Source: Pseudomonas sp. Leaf58 | Lineage (GTDB): Bacteria; Pseudomonadota; Gammaproteobacteria; Pseudomonadales; Pseudomonadaceae | Direction: 5' to 3' | Assembly (NCBI RefSeq): GCF_003627215.1 | Contig: NZ_CP032677.1 | Coordinates: 310,001 to 374,000, forward strand | DNA length: 64,000 bases | Shown: piece after piece, positions 52,588 through 61,875 of the stretch | How the letters are laid out: each line of letters opens with the position of its first letter | Numbering within the stretch: position 1 is the stretch's first letter | Made by a program: the position numbers and the translations under genes | The notes under the pieces: generated by a model | Told to the model about the DNA's origin: nothing | Databases searched by the model: none | What the model saw: the letters and a program-made list of their open reading frames with translations, nothing else

Positions 52588-54540
52588 ATGTTGAACACCC
52601 TTCTACCCATCCTGCTGTTCGCTGCCCTTGGTCTGGCAGTGCTCGGCGCCCTGCGCCGGGTGCGCATGTGGCGGCGTGGCCGGCCCTCCAAGGTCAACCT
52701 GATCGGCGGCCTGCTGGCCATGCCGCGCCGTTACCTGGTGGACCTGCACCACGTGGTCGAGCGCGACAAGTACATGTCCAAGACCCACGTGGCCACCGCT
52801 GGCGGCTTCGTGCTGTCGGCCGCGCTGGCGATCCTGGTGCACGGCTTCGGCCTGCAGAGCAAGATTCTTGGCTACGCGCTGCTGGTGGCCACGGTGATCA
52901 TGTTCACCGGTGCCATCTTCGTCTTCAAACGCCGCCTCAACCCGCCTGCGCGCCTGTCCAAAGGCCCGTGGATGCGCCTGCCGAAGAGCCTGCTGGTGTT
53001 TGCCGCAAGCTTCTTCATTGCCACGTTGCCGGTCGCCGGCATCCTGCCGGCCAATACCGGTGGCTGGGTAATGGTCGCCATTCTCGGCCTGGGGGTGCTG
53101 TGGGGTGTGTCGGAGCTGTTCTTCGGCATGACCTGGGGCGGGCCGATGAAACACGCCTTCGCAGGTGCCCTGCACCTGGCCTGGCACCGCCGTGCCGAGC
53201 GCTTCGGCGGCGGCCGCTCCACTGGCCTCAAGCCGCTGGACCTGGAAGACCCGAACGCACCGCTGGGTGTGGAAAAACCGGTGGACTTCACCTGGAACCA
53301 GCTGCTGGGCTTCGATGCCTGCGTGCAGTGCGGTAAATGTGAAGCCATGTGCCCGGCCTTTGCCGCCGGCCAGCCGCTGAACCCGAAAAAGCTCATCCAG
53401 GACATGGTCATCGGCCTGGCCGGTGGCACCGACGCCCAGTTTGCCGGCAGCCCGTACCCGGGCAAGCCAATCGGCGAGCATGGCGGCCACCCGCACCAGC
53501 CGATCGTCAATGGCCTGGTCGACGCCGAAACGCTGTGGTCGTGCACCACCTGCCGTGCCTGCGTCGAGGAATGCCCGATGATGATCGAGCACGTCGATGC
53601 CATCGTCGACATGCGCCGCCACCTCACCCTGGAAAAGGGCGCTACCCCGAACAAGGGCGCCGAGGTGCTGGAAAACCTGATCGCCACTGACAACCCGGGC
53701 GGTTTCGCCCCTGGCGGGCGCATGAACTGGGCCGCCGACCTCAACCTGCAACTGCTGTCGGAGGTGCAAACCACCGAGGTGCTGTTCTGGGTCGGTGACG
53801 GTGCCTTCGACATGCGCAACCAGCGCACCCTGCGTTCGTTCGTCAAAGTGCTCAAGGCTTCCGGCGTGGACTTTGCCGTGCTCGGCCTGGAAGAACGCGA
53901 CAGCGGCGACGTGGCACGTCGCCTGGGTGACGAAGCGACCTTCCAGCAGCTGGCCAAGCGCAATATCCAGACCCTGGCCAAGTACAAGTTCCAGCGCATC
54001 GTCACCTGCGACCCGCACAGCTTCCATGTGCTGAAAAACGAGTACGGCGCTTTGGGCGGCGACTACCAGGTGCAGCACCACAGCACCTACATCGCCGAAC
54101 TGATCGCAGCCAAGAAGTTGAACCTCGGCCAACACAAGGGCGGCAGCGTCACCTACCACGACCCGTGCTACCTGGGCCGCTACAACGGTGAGTACGAAGC
54201 CCCGCGTGAAGTGCTCAAGGCGCTGGGTATCGAAGTACGCGAAATGGAACGTTCGGGCTTCCGCTCGCGCTGCTGCGGCGGTGGCGGCGGAGCGCCGATT
54301 ACCGACATCCCGGGCAAGCAGCGTATCCCCGACATGCGTATGGACGACATTCGCGAGACCGAGGCCGAGTTGGTGGCTGTGGGTTGCCCACAGTGCACCG
54401 CCATGCTCGAAGGTGTGGTTGAGCCGCGCCCACAGATCAAGGACCTGGCCGAATTGGTCGCCGACGTGCTGATCGAAGAGGACACCCCTGCCGCCCCAAA
54501 GCCGCAAACGGCTAAACGTGAACCTGCGGAGGTGCACTGA
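52588..54540 (+). CDS. dgcB: Dimethylglycine catabolism Fe-S protein DgcB
   Basis: A 650-residue protein with about five membrane helices at the start (for example LLPILLFAALGLAVLGAL and VATAGGFVLSAALAILVHGF), two 4Fe-4S motifs (C245-x2-C-x2-C-x3-C and C319-x2-C-x2-C-x3-C), and heterodisulfide-reductase-like CCG domains (HDPCYLGRYNGEYEAP, RSRCCGGGGGAP). It resembles membrane-bound ETF:quinone-linked Fe-S proteins, so it likely passes electrons from DgcA/ETF to the quinone pool. Start 52588 follows GGGAG. It overlaps etfA by one base. Confidence 0.9.
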   Translation: MLNTLLPILLFAALGLAVLGALRRVRMWRRGRPSKVNLIGGLLAMPRRYLVDLHHVVERDKYMSKTHVATAGGFVLSAALAILVHGFGLQSKILGYALLVATVIMFTGAIFVFKRRLNPPARLSKGPWMRLPKSLLVFAASFFIATLPVAGILPANTGGWVMVAILGLGVLWGVSELFFGMTWGGPMKHAFAGALHLAWHRRAERFGGGRSTGLKPLDLEDPNAPLGVEKPVDFTWNQLLGFDACVQCGKCEAMCPAFAAGQPLNPKKLIQDMVIGLAGGTDAQFAGSPYPGKPIGEHGGHPHQPIVNGLVDAETLWSCTTCRACVEECPMMIEHVDAIVDMRRHLTLEKGATPNKGAEVLENLIATDNPGGFAPGGRMNWAADLNLQLLSEVQTTEVLFWVGDGAFDMRNQRTLRSFVKVLKASGVDFAVLGLEERDSGDVARRLGDEATFQQLAKRNIQTLAKYKFQRIVTCDPHSFHVLKNEYGALGGDYQVQHHSTYIAELIAAKKLNLGQHKGGSVTYHDPCYLGRYNGEYEAPREVLKALGIEVREMERSGFRSRCCGGGGGAPITDIPGKQRIPDMRMDDIRETEAELVAVGCPQCTAMLEGVVEPRPQIKDLAELVADVLIEEDTPAAPKPQTAKREPAEVH

Positions 54541-55772
54541 TGAGCGACATTATCCGCCGCGACCCGCGCGCCGAGTGGATCGCCCGTAACCGCCTGCACC
54601 CGTTGCACGCGGCCATGCAAACGCAACAGACCAGTTGGATGGGGCCTAACGGCGTCATCCGCAAGAACCCCCATGCGCTTGCTGCGGGCTTCATCGGCCC
54701 GGCCGGCATCAAGCGCATCGACCGCAGCGGCGCCCAGCAGGGCACCGGTGTGGGCGGGCGGCGTACGGCGGCGGCGGAGGTCAAGTTGCCGCTGCACCAA
54801 GTACCGGCACCGGCGTTCTACATTGCCGTGGTGCCAGACATGGTTGGCGGCCGCCTGAGCAGTCACGACCGCGACCTGCTCGGCCTGGCCCACAGCCTGG
54901 CCGGCAGCGACGGCGCGGTGCTGGCGGTGGTGTTTGGTGAGCACAAGGAAAGCAACTTTTCCACAGCCGGGGTCGACCGCCTGCTGGTCATCGAGGGCGA
55001 GGCCTTCGAGGGTTATGCACCGGAGCAACTGGTGCAGGGCCTGCGGGCTGTGGATAACCAATTCACCCCCCGTCACTGGTTGCTGCCCGACAGCCGCACT
55101 GGTGGCGGCGAACTGGGCCGGCGCCTGGGCGCAGCGCTGGGCGAACGCCCGGCAACGCGGGTATGGCAGGTCAAGGACGGCCAGTGCATCGGCCGTGCCG
55201 GGGCGGGCCAGCAAGACCTGCAGCGCACCGTACCGCGGTTGATCCTGGCGGCGGCAGAGTGTGCCGAGCCGGTCAGCGAAACCCGTCACGAAGCGCTGCC
55301 AGTGGAGTTGTCCACAAGCGTGGCGCGCAGCCTGTCGCGCATCGAAGACCTTGGTTCGGTGGCCGTGGACCCGGCTACCATTGCCATGGCCGAGGCCGAG
55401 TTCATCGTCTCGGGCGGTAACGGCGTCAAGGATTGGGACCTGTACCACCAGGCCACCGCGGCCCTGGGCGCCACCGAAGGCGCCTCGCGGGTGGCAGTGG
55501 ACGACGGTTTCATGCCGCGCAATCGCCAGGTGGGCGCCACCGGTACCTGGGTTACCGCACGGGTTTATGTGGCTGTGGGTATCTCTGGGGCCATCCAGCA
55601 CCTGCAGGGCATTGGCGCCTGCGACAAGGTGGTGGCGATCAACATGGACCCGGGCTGCGACATGATCAAACGGGCCGACCTGTCGGTGATTGGCGACAGC
55701 TCGGCGATTCTCAAGGCACTGATCGAGGCTGTGGATAACTACCGCAGCGGCGGCCAGCGCGACGCGGCATAA
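54540..55772 (+). CDS. etfA: Electron transfer flavoprotein alpha-type subunit
   Basis: A 410-residue protein. The C-terminal FAD-binding domain is clear: GATGTWVTARVYVAVGISGAIQHLQG and KVVAINMDPGCDMIKRADLSVIGD. The N-terminal half is longer than usual (about 90 extra residues, starting MSDIIRRDPRAEWIARN), an unusual extension that reads as Arg-rich and basic. It overlaps the dgcB stop (TGATG). With the 55783 gene it forms the dedicated ETF of the demethylation pathway. Confidence 0.9.
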   Translation: MSDIIRRDPRAEWIARNRLHPLHAAMQTQQTSWMGPNGVIRKNPHALAAGFIGPAGIKRIDRSGAQQGTGVGGRRTAAAEVKLPLHQVPAPAFYIAVVPDMVGGRLSSHDRDLLGLAHSLAGSDGAVLAVVFGEHKESNFSTAGVDRLLVIEGEAFEGYAPEQLVQGLRAVDNQFTPRHWLLPDSRTGGGELGRRLGAALGERPATRVWQVKDGQCIGRAGAGQQDLQRTVPRLILAAAECAEPVSETRHEALPVELSTSVARSLSRIEDLGSVAVDPATIAMAEAEFIVSGGNGVKDWDLYHQATAALGATEGASRVAVDDGFMPRNRQVGATGTWVTARVYVAVGISGAIQHLQGIGACDKVVAINMDPGCDMIKRADLSVIGDSSAILKALIEAVDNYRSGGQRDAA

Positions 55773-55782
55773 GGGCACGAGC

Positions 55783-56553
55783 ATGAGTACTAAAGTGATC
55801 AGCCTGGTTTCCATCGGTGCCCACCCCAGCTCCGGCCGCGCCCGCCGCGCCGAGCAGGACGCGCGCGCCGTGGAGCTGGGTTTGCAGCTGGCTGGGGATA
55901 ACTTGCAGGTGGTGCATGCCGGCGACCCGCGTGAAGAAGCGCTGCGTGCCTACCTGGGCATGGGCCTGGACCACTTGGACGTGCTGGAGCAGCCGGCTGG
56001 CGCCGATGTGCTGGGCGTGCTTGGGGATTACCTGCGCGACGCCGGGGCGCAGCTGGTATTGACTGGCAGCCAAGCCGAGACGGGCGAGGGGTCCGGCATG
56101 TTGCCGTTCCTGCTGGCCGAGAAGCTTGGTTGGCCGTTGATCGTGGGTTTGGCCGAGGTGGAGTCGATCGACAACGGCACCGCCCAGATACTGCAGGCCT
56201 TGCCGCGTGGTCAGCGGCGTCGGCTGAAGGTGCGCTTGCCGTTGCTGGCAACTGTGGATAACGCTGCGCCCAAGCCGCGCCAGAGCGCCTTCGGGCCGGC
56301 TCGCCGGGGTGTTTTGGCGGCGCGCAACGTGGCAATTGTCGACGACGAACTGCTGGCGGAGGCCGAACTGCAACCGGCTCGCCCACGGCCCAAGCGGCTT
56401 AAGGTGATCAAGGCCAAGAGCGGTGCCGACCGGATGAAGGCCGCAACGGCCAAGGCCAGTGGCGGCGGTGGCAAGGTGTTGAAGGACGTTACTCCGCAGG
56501 AAGGCGCCGAAGCCATCCTCAAGCTGTTGCTGGAAGAGGGCGTCCTCCGCTAG
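55783..56553 (+). CDS. etfB: Electron transfer flavoprotein beta-type subunit
   Basis: A 256-residue protein with the ETF-beta pattern: VVHAGDPREEALRAYLGMG, LDVLEQPAGADVLG and LVLTGSQAETGEGSGMLPFLLAEKLGWPLI. It lacks the full consensus of housekeeping ETF-beta and carries a basic/Ala-rich C-terminus. It starts 11 bp after etfA. The pair would accept electrons from DgcA and give them to a membrane acceptor. No other ETF lies in the window. Confidence 0.88.
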   Translation: MSTKVISLVSIGAHPSSGRARRAEQDARAVELGLQLAGDNLQVVHAGDPREEALRAYLGMGLDHLDVLEQPAGADVLGVLGDYLRDAGAQLVLTGSQAETGEGSGMLPFLLAEKLGWPLIVGLAEVESIDNGTAQILQALPRGQRRRLKVRLPLLATVDNAAPKPRQSAFGPARRGVLAARNVAIVDDELLAEAELQPARPRPKRLKVIKAKSGADRMKAATAKASGGGGKVLKDVTPQEGAEAILKLLLEEGVLR

Positions 56554-56563
56554 ACGCAGAGCT

Positions 56564-56680
56564 GTATAGGAGCGGCCTTGCGTCGCGATGGGCTGCGCAG
56601 CAGGCCCCAGGGTCTTGAGTCCCACTCAGGATTGCCGGGGCTGCTACGCAGCCCGTCGCGACACAAGGCCGTTCCTATAT
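56564..56680. repeat. Inverted repeat pair after etfB
   Basis: TATAGGAGCGGCCTTGCGTC and GCGATGGGCTGC (about 56564-56598) face CAGCCCGTCGCGACACAAGG and CCGTTCCTATA (about 56649-56680). A different REP family from the GCGGG type, also seen as paired units. Confidence 0.8.
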
Positions 56681-57240
56681 TCAATTCACAGCATTGACTG
56701 CGACGCTTTTGCCCACCAAATCTGTTCGTCACCCTGTGGGTAAAGTGTTGGCGCATGGCCGCAGGCCTTGTACCACGCCGCTTCCATGTATTTGATCAAA
56801 AACCGATCAGCTTCTCTCACGGCATGCGCATCAGCATCTTGGTGTTTTTGCCCACAATCGCTGTTAGCCCCTCTGTGGATAATCTGTTCGATAGTGGCTG
56901 CGAGCCGCGTATTCAAAGGCCTCGAAGAATTTGTTCAAAAAATGATCAAAGGCGCCTTTTTACCAGTCAAACCTTGATAATCAGGACCTTGAAGCGCTTA
57001 TCCACAGCTGTGGTGCAAAGGCTTTCGCGATTGCTCACAAACTCTGTTGGTGGCTCTGTGGATAAGGTGTATGAATACCGCTGCACGCGAGGGACCACGC
57101 GGGATTGACCAAGTTGATCAAATTGTGATCAGGGATCTGTTGAGGGCGAGTGCTGCAGGGAAGGGGGGAAACGCATTTCAGGCGGGGAATGAAGATGGGG
57201 AAGACCCCGCCACCAAGGTGTTCAGTGGCGGGGGTCGGGC
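56681..57240. other. A+T-rich intergenic region with three perfect DnaA boxes
   Basis: 560 bp between the converging etfB and gbcA genes. TGTGGATAA (56874-56882), TTATCCACA (56998-57006) and TGTGGATAA (57057-57065) match the DnaA consensus exactly. Several TGATCA motifs (for example near 56802, 56943, 57116, 57126) accompany them, and it is more A+T-rich than its neighbours. A 76-codon minus-strand frame (56686-56916) exists but is weak. See findings for the origin-like reading. Confidence 0.55.
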
Positions 57241-58533
57241 TTATTGTGCCTGCACTTCCTTCAGGTAAGGCGCAGGTTCCGCTCCCAGGTTGTTCAGCAC
57301 TCGCTGGCTGTACCAGTCAATGAAGTTGACCACACCAAACTCGTAGGTTTTCGAGTACGGCCCAGGCTGGTACGCGGTGGAGTTGATGCCACGCTGGTTC
57401 TCTTCGGCCAGGCGACGGTCCTGGTCGTTGGTGGCGTCCCATACCTTGCGCATGTGCTCGGGGTTGTAATCCACGCCTTCCACGGCGTCCTTGTGCACCA
57501 ACCACTTGGTGGTGACCATGGTTTCCTGGGCGCTGATCGGCCACACGGTGAACACGATCATGTGGTCGCCCATGCAGTGGTTCCACGAGTGCGGCAGGTG
57601 CAGGATGCGCATCGAGCCGAGGTCTGGGTTCTGAATGCGGCCCATCAGCTTCTGGCAGGCCTGTTTGCCGTCCATGGTCATCGACACGGTGCCTTTGAGC
57701 AGCGGCATGCGCACAATGCGGTTACGCAGGCCGTGGCTCTTGTGCAGGTACGGGATTTTCTCGGCTTCCCAGGCGGCCGCAGAGCTGGCCACGTGGTCCT
57801 TGAATTCCTGGCTGGCACGCGGGTCGTTGGTGTCGTCCCATTCCAGCAGGGTTTGCAGCAGCTCAGGGTGCGAACCGGAGCAGTGGTAGCACTCGCGGTT
57901 GTTTTCCAGCACCAGTTTCCAGTTGGCCTTTTCCATCAAGGTGGTTTGCACCGCCACCTTGGTGTTCTCCATGTCGTACGGTTCCATGTAGTGTTCCAGG
58001 GTAGCCAGGAACTCGTCGATGGCAGGCGGGTTTTCCGCCAGGCTGATGAAGATGTAGCCGCCGGCAACCTTCACGTTGACAGGCTTGAGGCCGTACTCCT
58101 TCATGTCGAAGTCGGCGCCCATTTCGGTGCCGGCGAACAGCAGGCGACCGTCCAGTTCATAGGTCCATTGGTGGTAGTGGCAAACCAGCTTGGCCACTTT
58201 GCCTTTGTCGCTCACGCACAAGCGCGAACCGCGGTGGCGGCAAACGTTATGGAAGGCGTGCACCTTACCTTCGGCGCCACGTACCACCAGGATCGGGTTA
58301 TTGCCGATCTGCAAGGTGATGTAGTTGCCTTTCGCCGGGATTTCGCAAGTCATGCCGGCGATCAGCCATTCTTTCTGGAAGATCTCCTGCATGTCGATCT
58401 GGAACAGACGCTCGTCGGTGTAAAAAGGCTGGGGCAGCGAGTAGGTGCGCTCGCGGGTCTGCAGCATCTCGGCGGTAGCCTTGCGTGCAGCTTCCAGTGG
58501 ATCGCCCAGGCTCAGGGTTGCGGTGACGTCCAT
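57241..58533 (-). CDS. gbcA: Glycine betaine monooxygenase, Rieske oxygenase subunit GbcA
   Basis: A 430-residue Rieske non-haem iron oxygenase that demethylates glycine betaine to dimethylglycine and formaldehyde. The Rieske motif is C98-x-H100 ... C118-x2-H121 (CRHRG, CHYHQW) and the mononuclear iron is held by H217 and H222 in NNRECYHCSGSHPE. Start 58533 (MDVTATLSLGDP). The reductase GbcB is encoded divergently, unusual for a two-component oxygenase but the known arrangement here. Confidence 0.95.
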   Translation of the reverse strand: MDVTATLSLGDPLEAARKATAEMLQTRERTYSLPQPFYTDERLFQIDMQEIFQKEWLIAGMTCEIPAKGNYITLQIGNNPILVVRGAEGKVHAFHNVCRHRGSRLCVSDKGKVAKLVCHYHQWTYELDGRLLFAGTEMGADFDMKEYGLKPVNVKVAGGYIFISLAENPPAIDEFLATLEHYMEPYDMENTKVAVQTTLMEKANWKLVLENNRECYHCSGSHPELLQTLLEWDDTNDPRASQEFKDHVASSAAAWEAEKIPYLHKSHGLRNRIVRMPLLKGTVSMTMDGKQACQKLMGRIQNPDLGSMRILHLPHSWNHCMGDHMIVFTVWPISAQETMVTTKWLVHKDAVEGVDYNPEHMRKVWDATNDQDRRLAEENQRGINSTAYQPGPYSKTYEFGVVNFIDWYSQRVLNNLGAEPAPYLKEVQAQ

Positions 58534-58828
58534 CGTGTATTCCTCGGGGCCGTATGCGGCCGGCAAAAGGTGGCTAATCGTTGTTGTGGTGCCGCAAGGC
58601 TGCTCATCAAGAAACAGCATGTTGTTTTGCCGTGGAGTGTGCGTCCGAAGGCGTCACGAACCGTATCCATGGGCGACATGGCCGAATTGAATTACGACTA
58701 CGCAGCCCTTGTGGTGCGGGGCTGGTCGCGATAAGCACGTCGATGTCGCTGGCAGGAATGTACGCAGGCGCAAGCTTGCGCATTATCCAAGCCATAAAAA
58801 GGCCAATTGTCGGCTGCTGGAGATGAAC
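58534..58828. promoter_or_regulatory. gbcA-gbcB divergent promoter region
   Basis: 295 bp. GTCGC occurs at 58725-58729 and 58745-58749, 20 bp apart on the plus strand, about 80-105 bp before gbcB and 190-215 bp before gbcA. This is the same kind of phased half-site as at cbcX and caiX, and fits GbdR. GGAG at 58819-58822 is the gbcB ribosome-binding site. Confidence 0.5.
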
Positions 58829-59929
58829 ATGTCCGATACCTTCCTCAATCCGGTCACTACCCAGACCTGGGCCAACGGCCGCCACATCGTGCGCTGCGTC
58901 AAGGTCATCCAGGAGACCTGGGACGTGCGCACGTTCTGCTTCATGGCCGACCAACCGATCATGTTCTTCTTCAAGCCAGGGCAGTTCGTTACCCTGGAGC
59001 TGGAGATCGAAGGCAAGCCGGTGATGCGCTCCTACACCATTTCCAGCTCGCCGTCGGTGCCCTACAGCTTCTCGATCACCGTCAAGCGTGTACCGGGCGG
59101 CCTGGTGTCCAACTTCCTCCATGACACCATGCACGAAGGCGCCGAGCTGCCGGTGCACGGCCCAGTCGGGTTGTTCAACGCCATCGACTTCCCCGCGGGC
59201 AAGGTGCTGTACCTGTCCGGTGGCGTGGGCATTACCCCGGTGATGTCCATGGCGCGCTGGTTCTACGACACCAATGCCAACGTCGACATGGTCTTCGTGC
59301 ACAGCGCCCGTTCGCCGAAGGACATCATTTATCACCGCGAGCTGGAACAGATGGCGTCGCGCATCCCCAACTTCAGCCTGCACATCATTTGCGAGAAGCA
59401 CGGGCTGGGTGAGCCTTGGGCGGGGTACCGTGGCTACCTGAACCAGCGCCTGATGGAGCTGATTTCGCCGGATTACATGGAGCGCACGGTGTTCTGCTGC
59501 GGCCCGACGCCGTACATGAGTGCAGTCAAGCGCATGCTCGAAGCGGTTGGTTTCGACATGAAGAACTACCACGAGGAGTCGTTTGGTGCGACGCCGCCGG
59601 AAGCCAAGGCCGACGCGGTCGAGCACGCCGAGCAGGCTGCCGACGCGCCGGAGCTGGACGCCTCCGACCTCAACCTGGTGGAGTTCATCGGCAGCGAGAA
59701 GAGCATCCGCATCGCCCCAGGCGAGACCGTGCATGCGGCGGCGGCCAAGGTTGGCTTGATGATCCCGAAAGCCTGCGGTATGGGCATTTGCGGCACCTGC
59801 AAGGTGCTCAAGCTGGGCGGCGAAGTGGAGATGGAGCACAACGGTGGTATTACCGAAGAGGACGAAGCCGAAGGCTACATTCTGTCGTGCTGCAGTGTGC
59901 CGAAAGGGGATGTGCGGATCGATTACTGA
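58829..59929 (+). CDS. gbcB: Glycine betaine monooxygenase reductase GbcB
   Basis: A 366-residue reductase that hands electrons from NADH to GbcA. Domain order: FAD-binding (RSYTISSSPSVPYSF, about residues 68-82), NAD-binding (GGVGITPVMSM, CCGPTPYM), a 40-residue acidic linker (PEAKADAVEHAEQAAD), and C-terminal plant-type 2Fe-2S ferredoxin (CGMGICGTC and the late CC). Start 58829 chosen because GGAG is six bases upstream; ATG 58823 is too close. Confidence 0.95.
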   Translation: MSDTFLNPVTTQTWANGRHIVRCVKVIQETWDVRTFCFMADQPIMFFFKPGQFVTLELEIEGKPVMRSYTISSSPSVPYSFSITVKRVPGGLVSNFLHDTMHEGAELPVHGPVGLFNAIDFPAGKVLYLSGGVGITPVMSMARWFYDTNANVDMVFVHSARSPKDIIYHRELEQMASRIPNFSLHIICEKHGLGEPWAGYRGYLNQRLMELISPDYMERTVFCCGPTPYMSAVKRMLEAVGFDMKNYHEESFGATPPEAKADAVEHAEQAADAPELDASDLNLVEFIGSEKSIRIAPGETVHAAAAKVGLMIPKACGMGICGTCKVLKLGGEVEMEHNGGITEEDEAEGYILSCCSVPKGDVRIDY

Positions 59930-59942
59930 TCCGAAATTGCAG

Positions 59943-59961
59943 GGGGCTGCTTTGCAGCCCC
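59943..59961. terminator. Hairpin between convergent gbcB and chemoreceptor
   Basis: GGGGCTGC-ttt-GCAGCCCC, just downstream of gbcB and 13 bp before the end of the chemoreceptor gene. No T-run, but the only stop signal visible. Confidence 0.6.
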
Positions 59962-59973
59962 AGGTTGTTCTGG

Positions 59974-61599
59974 TCAGGTACGGAAGCGTGCCACCAACCC
60001 ATTCAAATCCACGGCGAGGCGCGACAACTCAGCACTCGCCGCACTGGTTTGATGCGCCCCGGTGGCACTTTGCACCGAGAGGTCATTGATGTTCACCAGG
60101 TTGCGGTCCACTTCGCGTGCCACCTGCGCCTGCTCTTCCGCCGCACTGGCGATCACCAGGTTACGCTCATTGATCTGCGCCACCGCCCCGGCAATTGTGT
60201 CCAGCGCCATGCCCGCGCCACGGGCGATGTTCAGGGTCGATTCCGCGCGGTCAGTGCTGGTGCGCATCGATTCCACAGCCTTTTCGGTACCGCCCTGGAT
60301 GGTGCCAATCATCCGCTCGATCTCGCTGGTCGACTGCTGGGTGCGGTGGGCCAGTGCCCGCACTTCATCGGCCACCACGGCAAACCCACGGCCCGCCTCA
60401 CCGGCCCGCGCCGCTTCGATGGCCGCGTTTAGCGCCAGCAAGTTGGTCTGGTCAGCCAGGCCGCGGATCACGTCGAGTACCTTGCCAATGTCCCGCGACT
60501 GTTCGGCCAGGTGAGTAATCAGTGTGGCAGTAGCTTGCACGTCACCGCTCATGCGCTCGATGGCACCTACGGTTTCCATTACCAGGTCCCGACCATCGCC
60601 GGTCGAGCGGCTGACTTCGCTGGATGCTTCGGAAGTGCTCACTGCATTGCGCGCCACTTCTTCCACCGCGCTGGTCATTTCGGTAACGGCGGTGGCAGCT
60701 TGTTCAATTTCGTTGTTCTGTTGTTGCAGGCCCCGGGCGCTTTCATCGGTGACTGCATTCAGCTCTTCGGCAGCCGAGGCCAGCTGCGTAGCGGAGCCGG
60801 CGATCAATTGCAGGGTGTCGCGCAGCTTGTCCTGCATGCGTGCCATCGCACGCAGCAGGCGGGCAGCTTCGTCGGTGCCTTCGGCGCGGATGATGTGGGT
60901 CAGGTCACCGTCGGCGACCTGCTCGGCTGCCGTTAGCGCTTCCTCAATGGGTTTGACGATGCTGCGGGTCAGCAAGTAGGCGCACAGGAAGGTCAGGACG
61001 CTGGCGGCGATCAACAAGCCGATGACCAGGGCGAAGGCGGCTGCGTACTGGTTGGCGGCTTTTTCGTTGGTGGCGCGGGTCTGCTCGGTGTTGATGCGCA
61101 CCAGGGTATCCATGACCTTGTTGATCTGCTCGGAGTTGGCCAGCAGGTCGCGGTTGAGCAGGTCGCGCAGTTCATCGATGCGGTTGGCCTGGCTCAGGGT
61201 GCGCATGCGCGACTCCAGTTGACGGTACTGGTTGAGCAACTGGCCGTATTGGTCGAACGCAGCCTGTTCGTCGGTGGCGCTGATCATCGCCAGGTAGGCT
61301 TGGCGAGCGCGGTCGATCTGGGTGTTGCGCTGGTCCAGCAGGCTCAGGGTGTCGCGCTGGGTTTCCGGCTCGCGGTTGAGCAGCAGGCGGTAGGAAAGGG
61401 TGCGCATGCGCAGGTTCAGCGCGGTGAGCTCGTCGAGCAGCTTGATGCTGGGTACGCTGACCTGCTCGATGGCGACGCCGGCTTGGCGGATGTTGCCCAT
61501 CTGCACCAGGGAGAAGATGCCAAGGCCGAGCATCAATAGGCCGATAAGCGCGAAGCCGAGGAGCGCGCGCGGGGCGATATTCATATTGCGAAGAGACAT
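59974..61599 (-). CDS. Methyl-accepting chemotaxis protein, four-helix-bundle type
   Basis: A 541-residue receptor: TM1 (about 12-34), a helical periplasmic domain with Arg-rich helices (about 35-185, 4HB_MCP type), TM2 (about 187-212), HAMP, and a signalling domain with the hairpin tip around GEAGRGFAVVADEVRALAHRTQQ and two methylation helices. No C-terminal CheR-binding pentapeptide is visible. The ligand is unknown; its place next to the betaine genes invites the guess of a quaternary amine or C1 compound, without proof. Confidence 0.92.
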   Translation of the reverse strand: MSLRNMNIAPRALLGFALIGLLMLGLGIFSLVQMGNIRQAGVAIEQVSVPSIKLLDELTALNLRMRTLSYRLLLNREPETQRDTLSLLDQRNTQIDRARQAYLAMISATDEQAAFDQYGQLLNQYRQLESRMRTLSQANRIDELRDLLNRDLLANSEQINKVMDTLVRINTEQTRATNEKAANQYAAAFALVIGLLIAASVLTFLCAYLLTRSIVKPIEEALTAAEQVADGDLTHIIRAEGTDEAARLLRAMARMQDKLRDTLQLIAGSATQLASAAEELNAVTDESARGLQQQNNEIEQAATAVTEMTSAVEEVARNAVSTSEASSEVSRSTGDGRDLVMETVGAIERMSGDVQATATLITHLAEQSRDIGKVLDVIRGLADQTNLLALNAAIEAARAGEAGRGFAVVADEVRALAHRTQQSTSEIERMIGTIQGGTEKAVESMRTSTDRAESTLNIARGAGMALDTIAGAVAQINERNLVIASAAEEQAQVAREVDRNLVNINDLSVQSATGAHQTSAASAELSRLAVDLNGLVARFRT

Positions 61600-61875
61600 G
61601 GAGGGGAGGATCCAGACAAGGGAGCAAGGGTGCGCAAAGTGCGACGAAAAAAGGCTTGCCGAGCTATCGGTCGTGACTGATCAGTCTTGAGCGCGACGGG
61701 TTAAAAATGTGAGGTGGCTAACCTTTTCCTGACCGGCGGTTGACGCAGATCGGAACAAGGCGGGGGTTACTCTGTCAATCTGCGGGTCAGACACCTTGTG
61801 AATCCGATATTTAATGGCGATGGGCCGCACTTTTCTTTATCGTGTGCGCCCCTCGCAACAACCTGAGATAGACCC

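Noticed and set aside
55049..56261. Three further perfect TGTGGATAA boxes inside etfA/etfB (55049, 55730, 56253)
   Set aside because: All three fall on Val-Asp-Asn codons (GTG GAT AAC), so they can be explained by coding; not counted as functional boxes.
56686..56916. 76-codon minus-strand frame in the etfB-gbcA gap
   Set aside because: It contains a DnaA box in its first codons and lacks clear start signals; only the C-terminal half looks protein-like. Evidence too weak to call.
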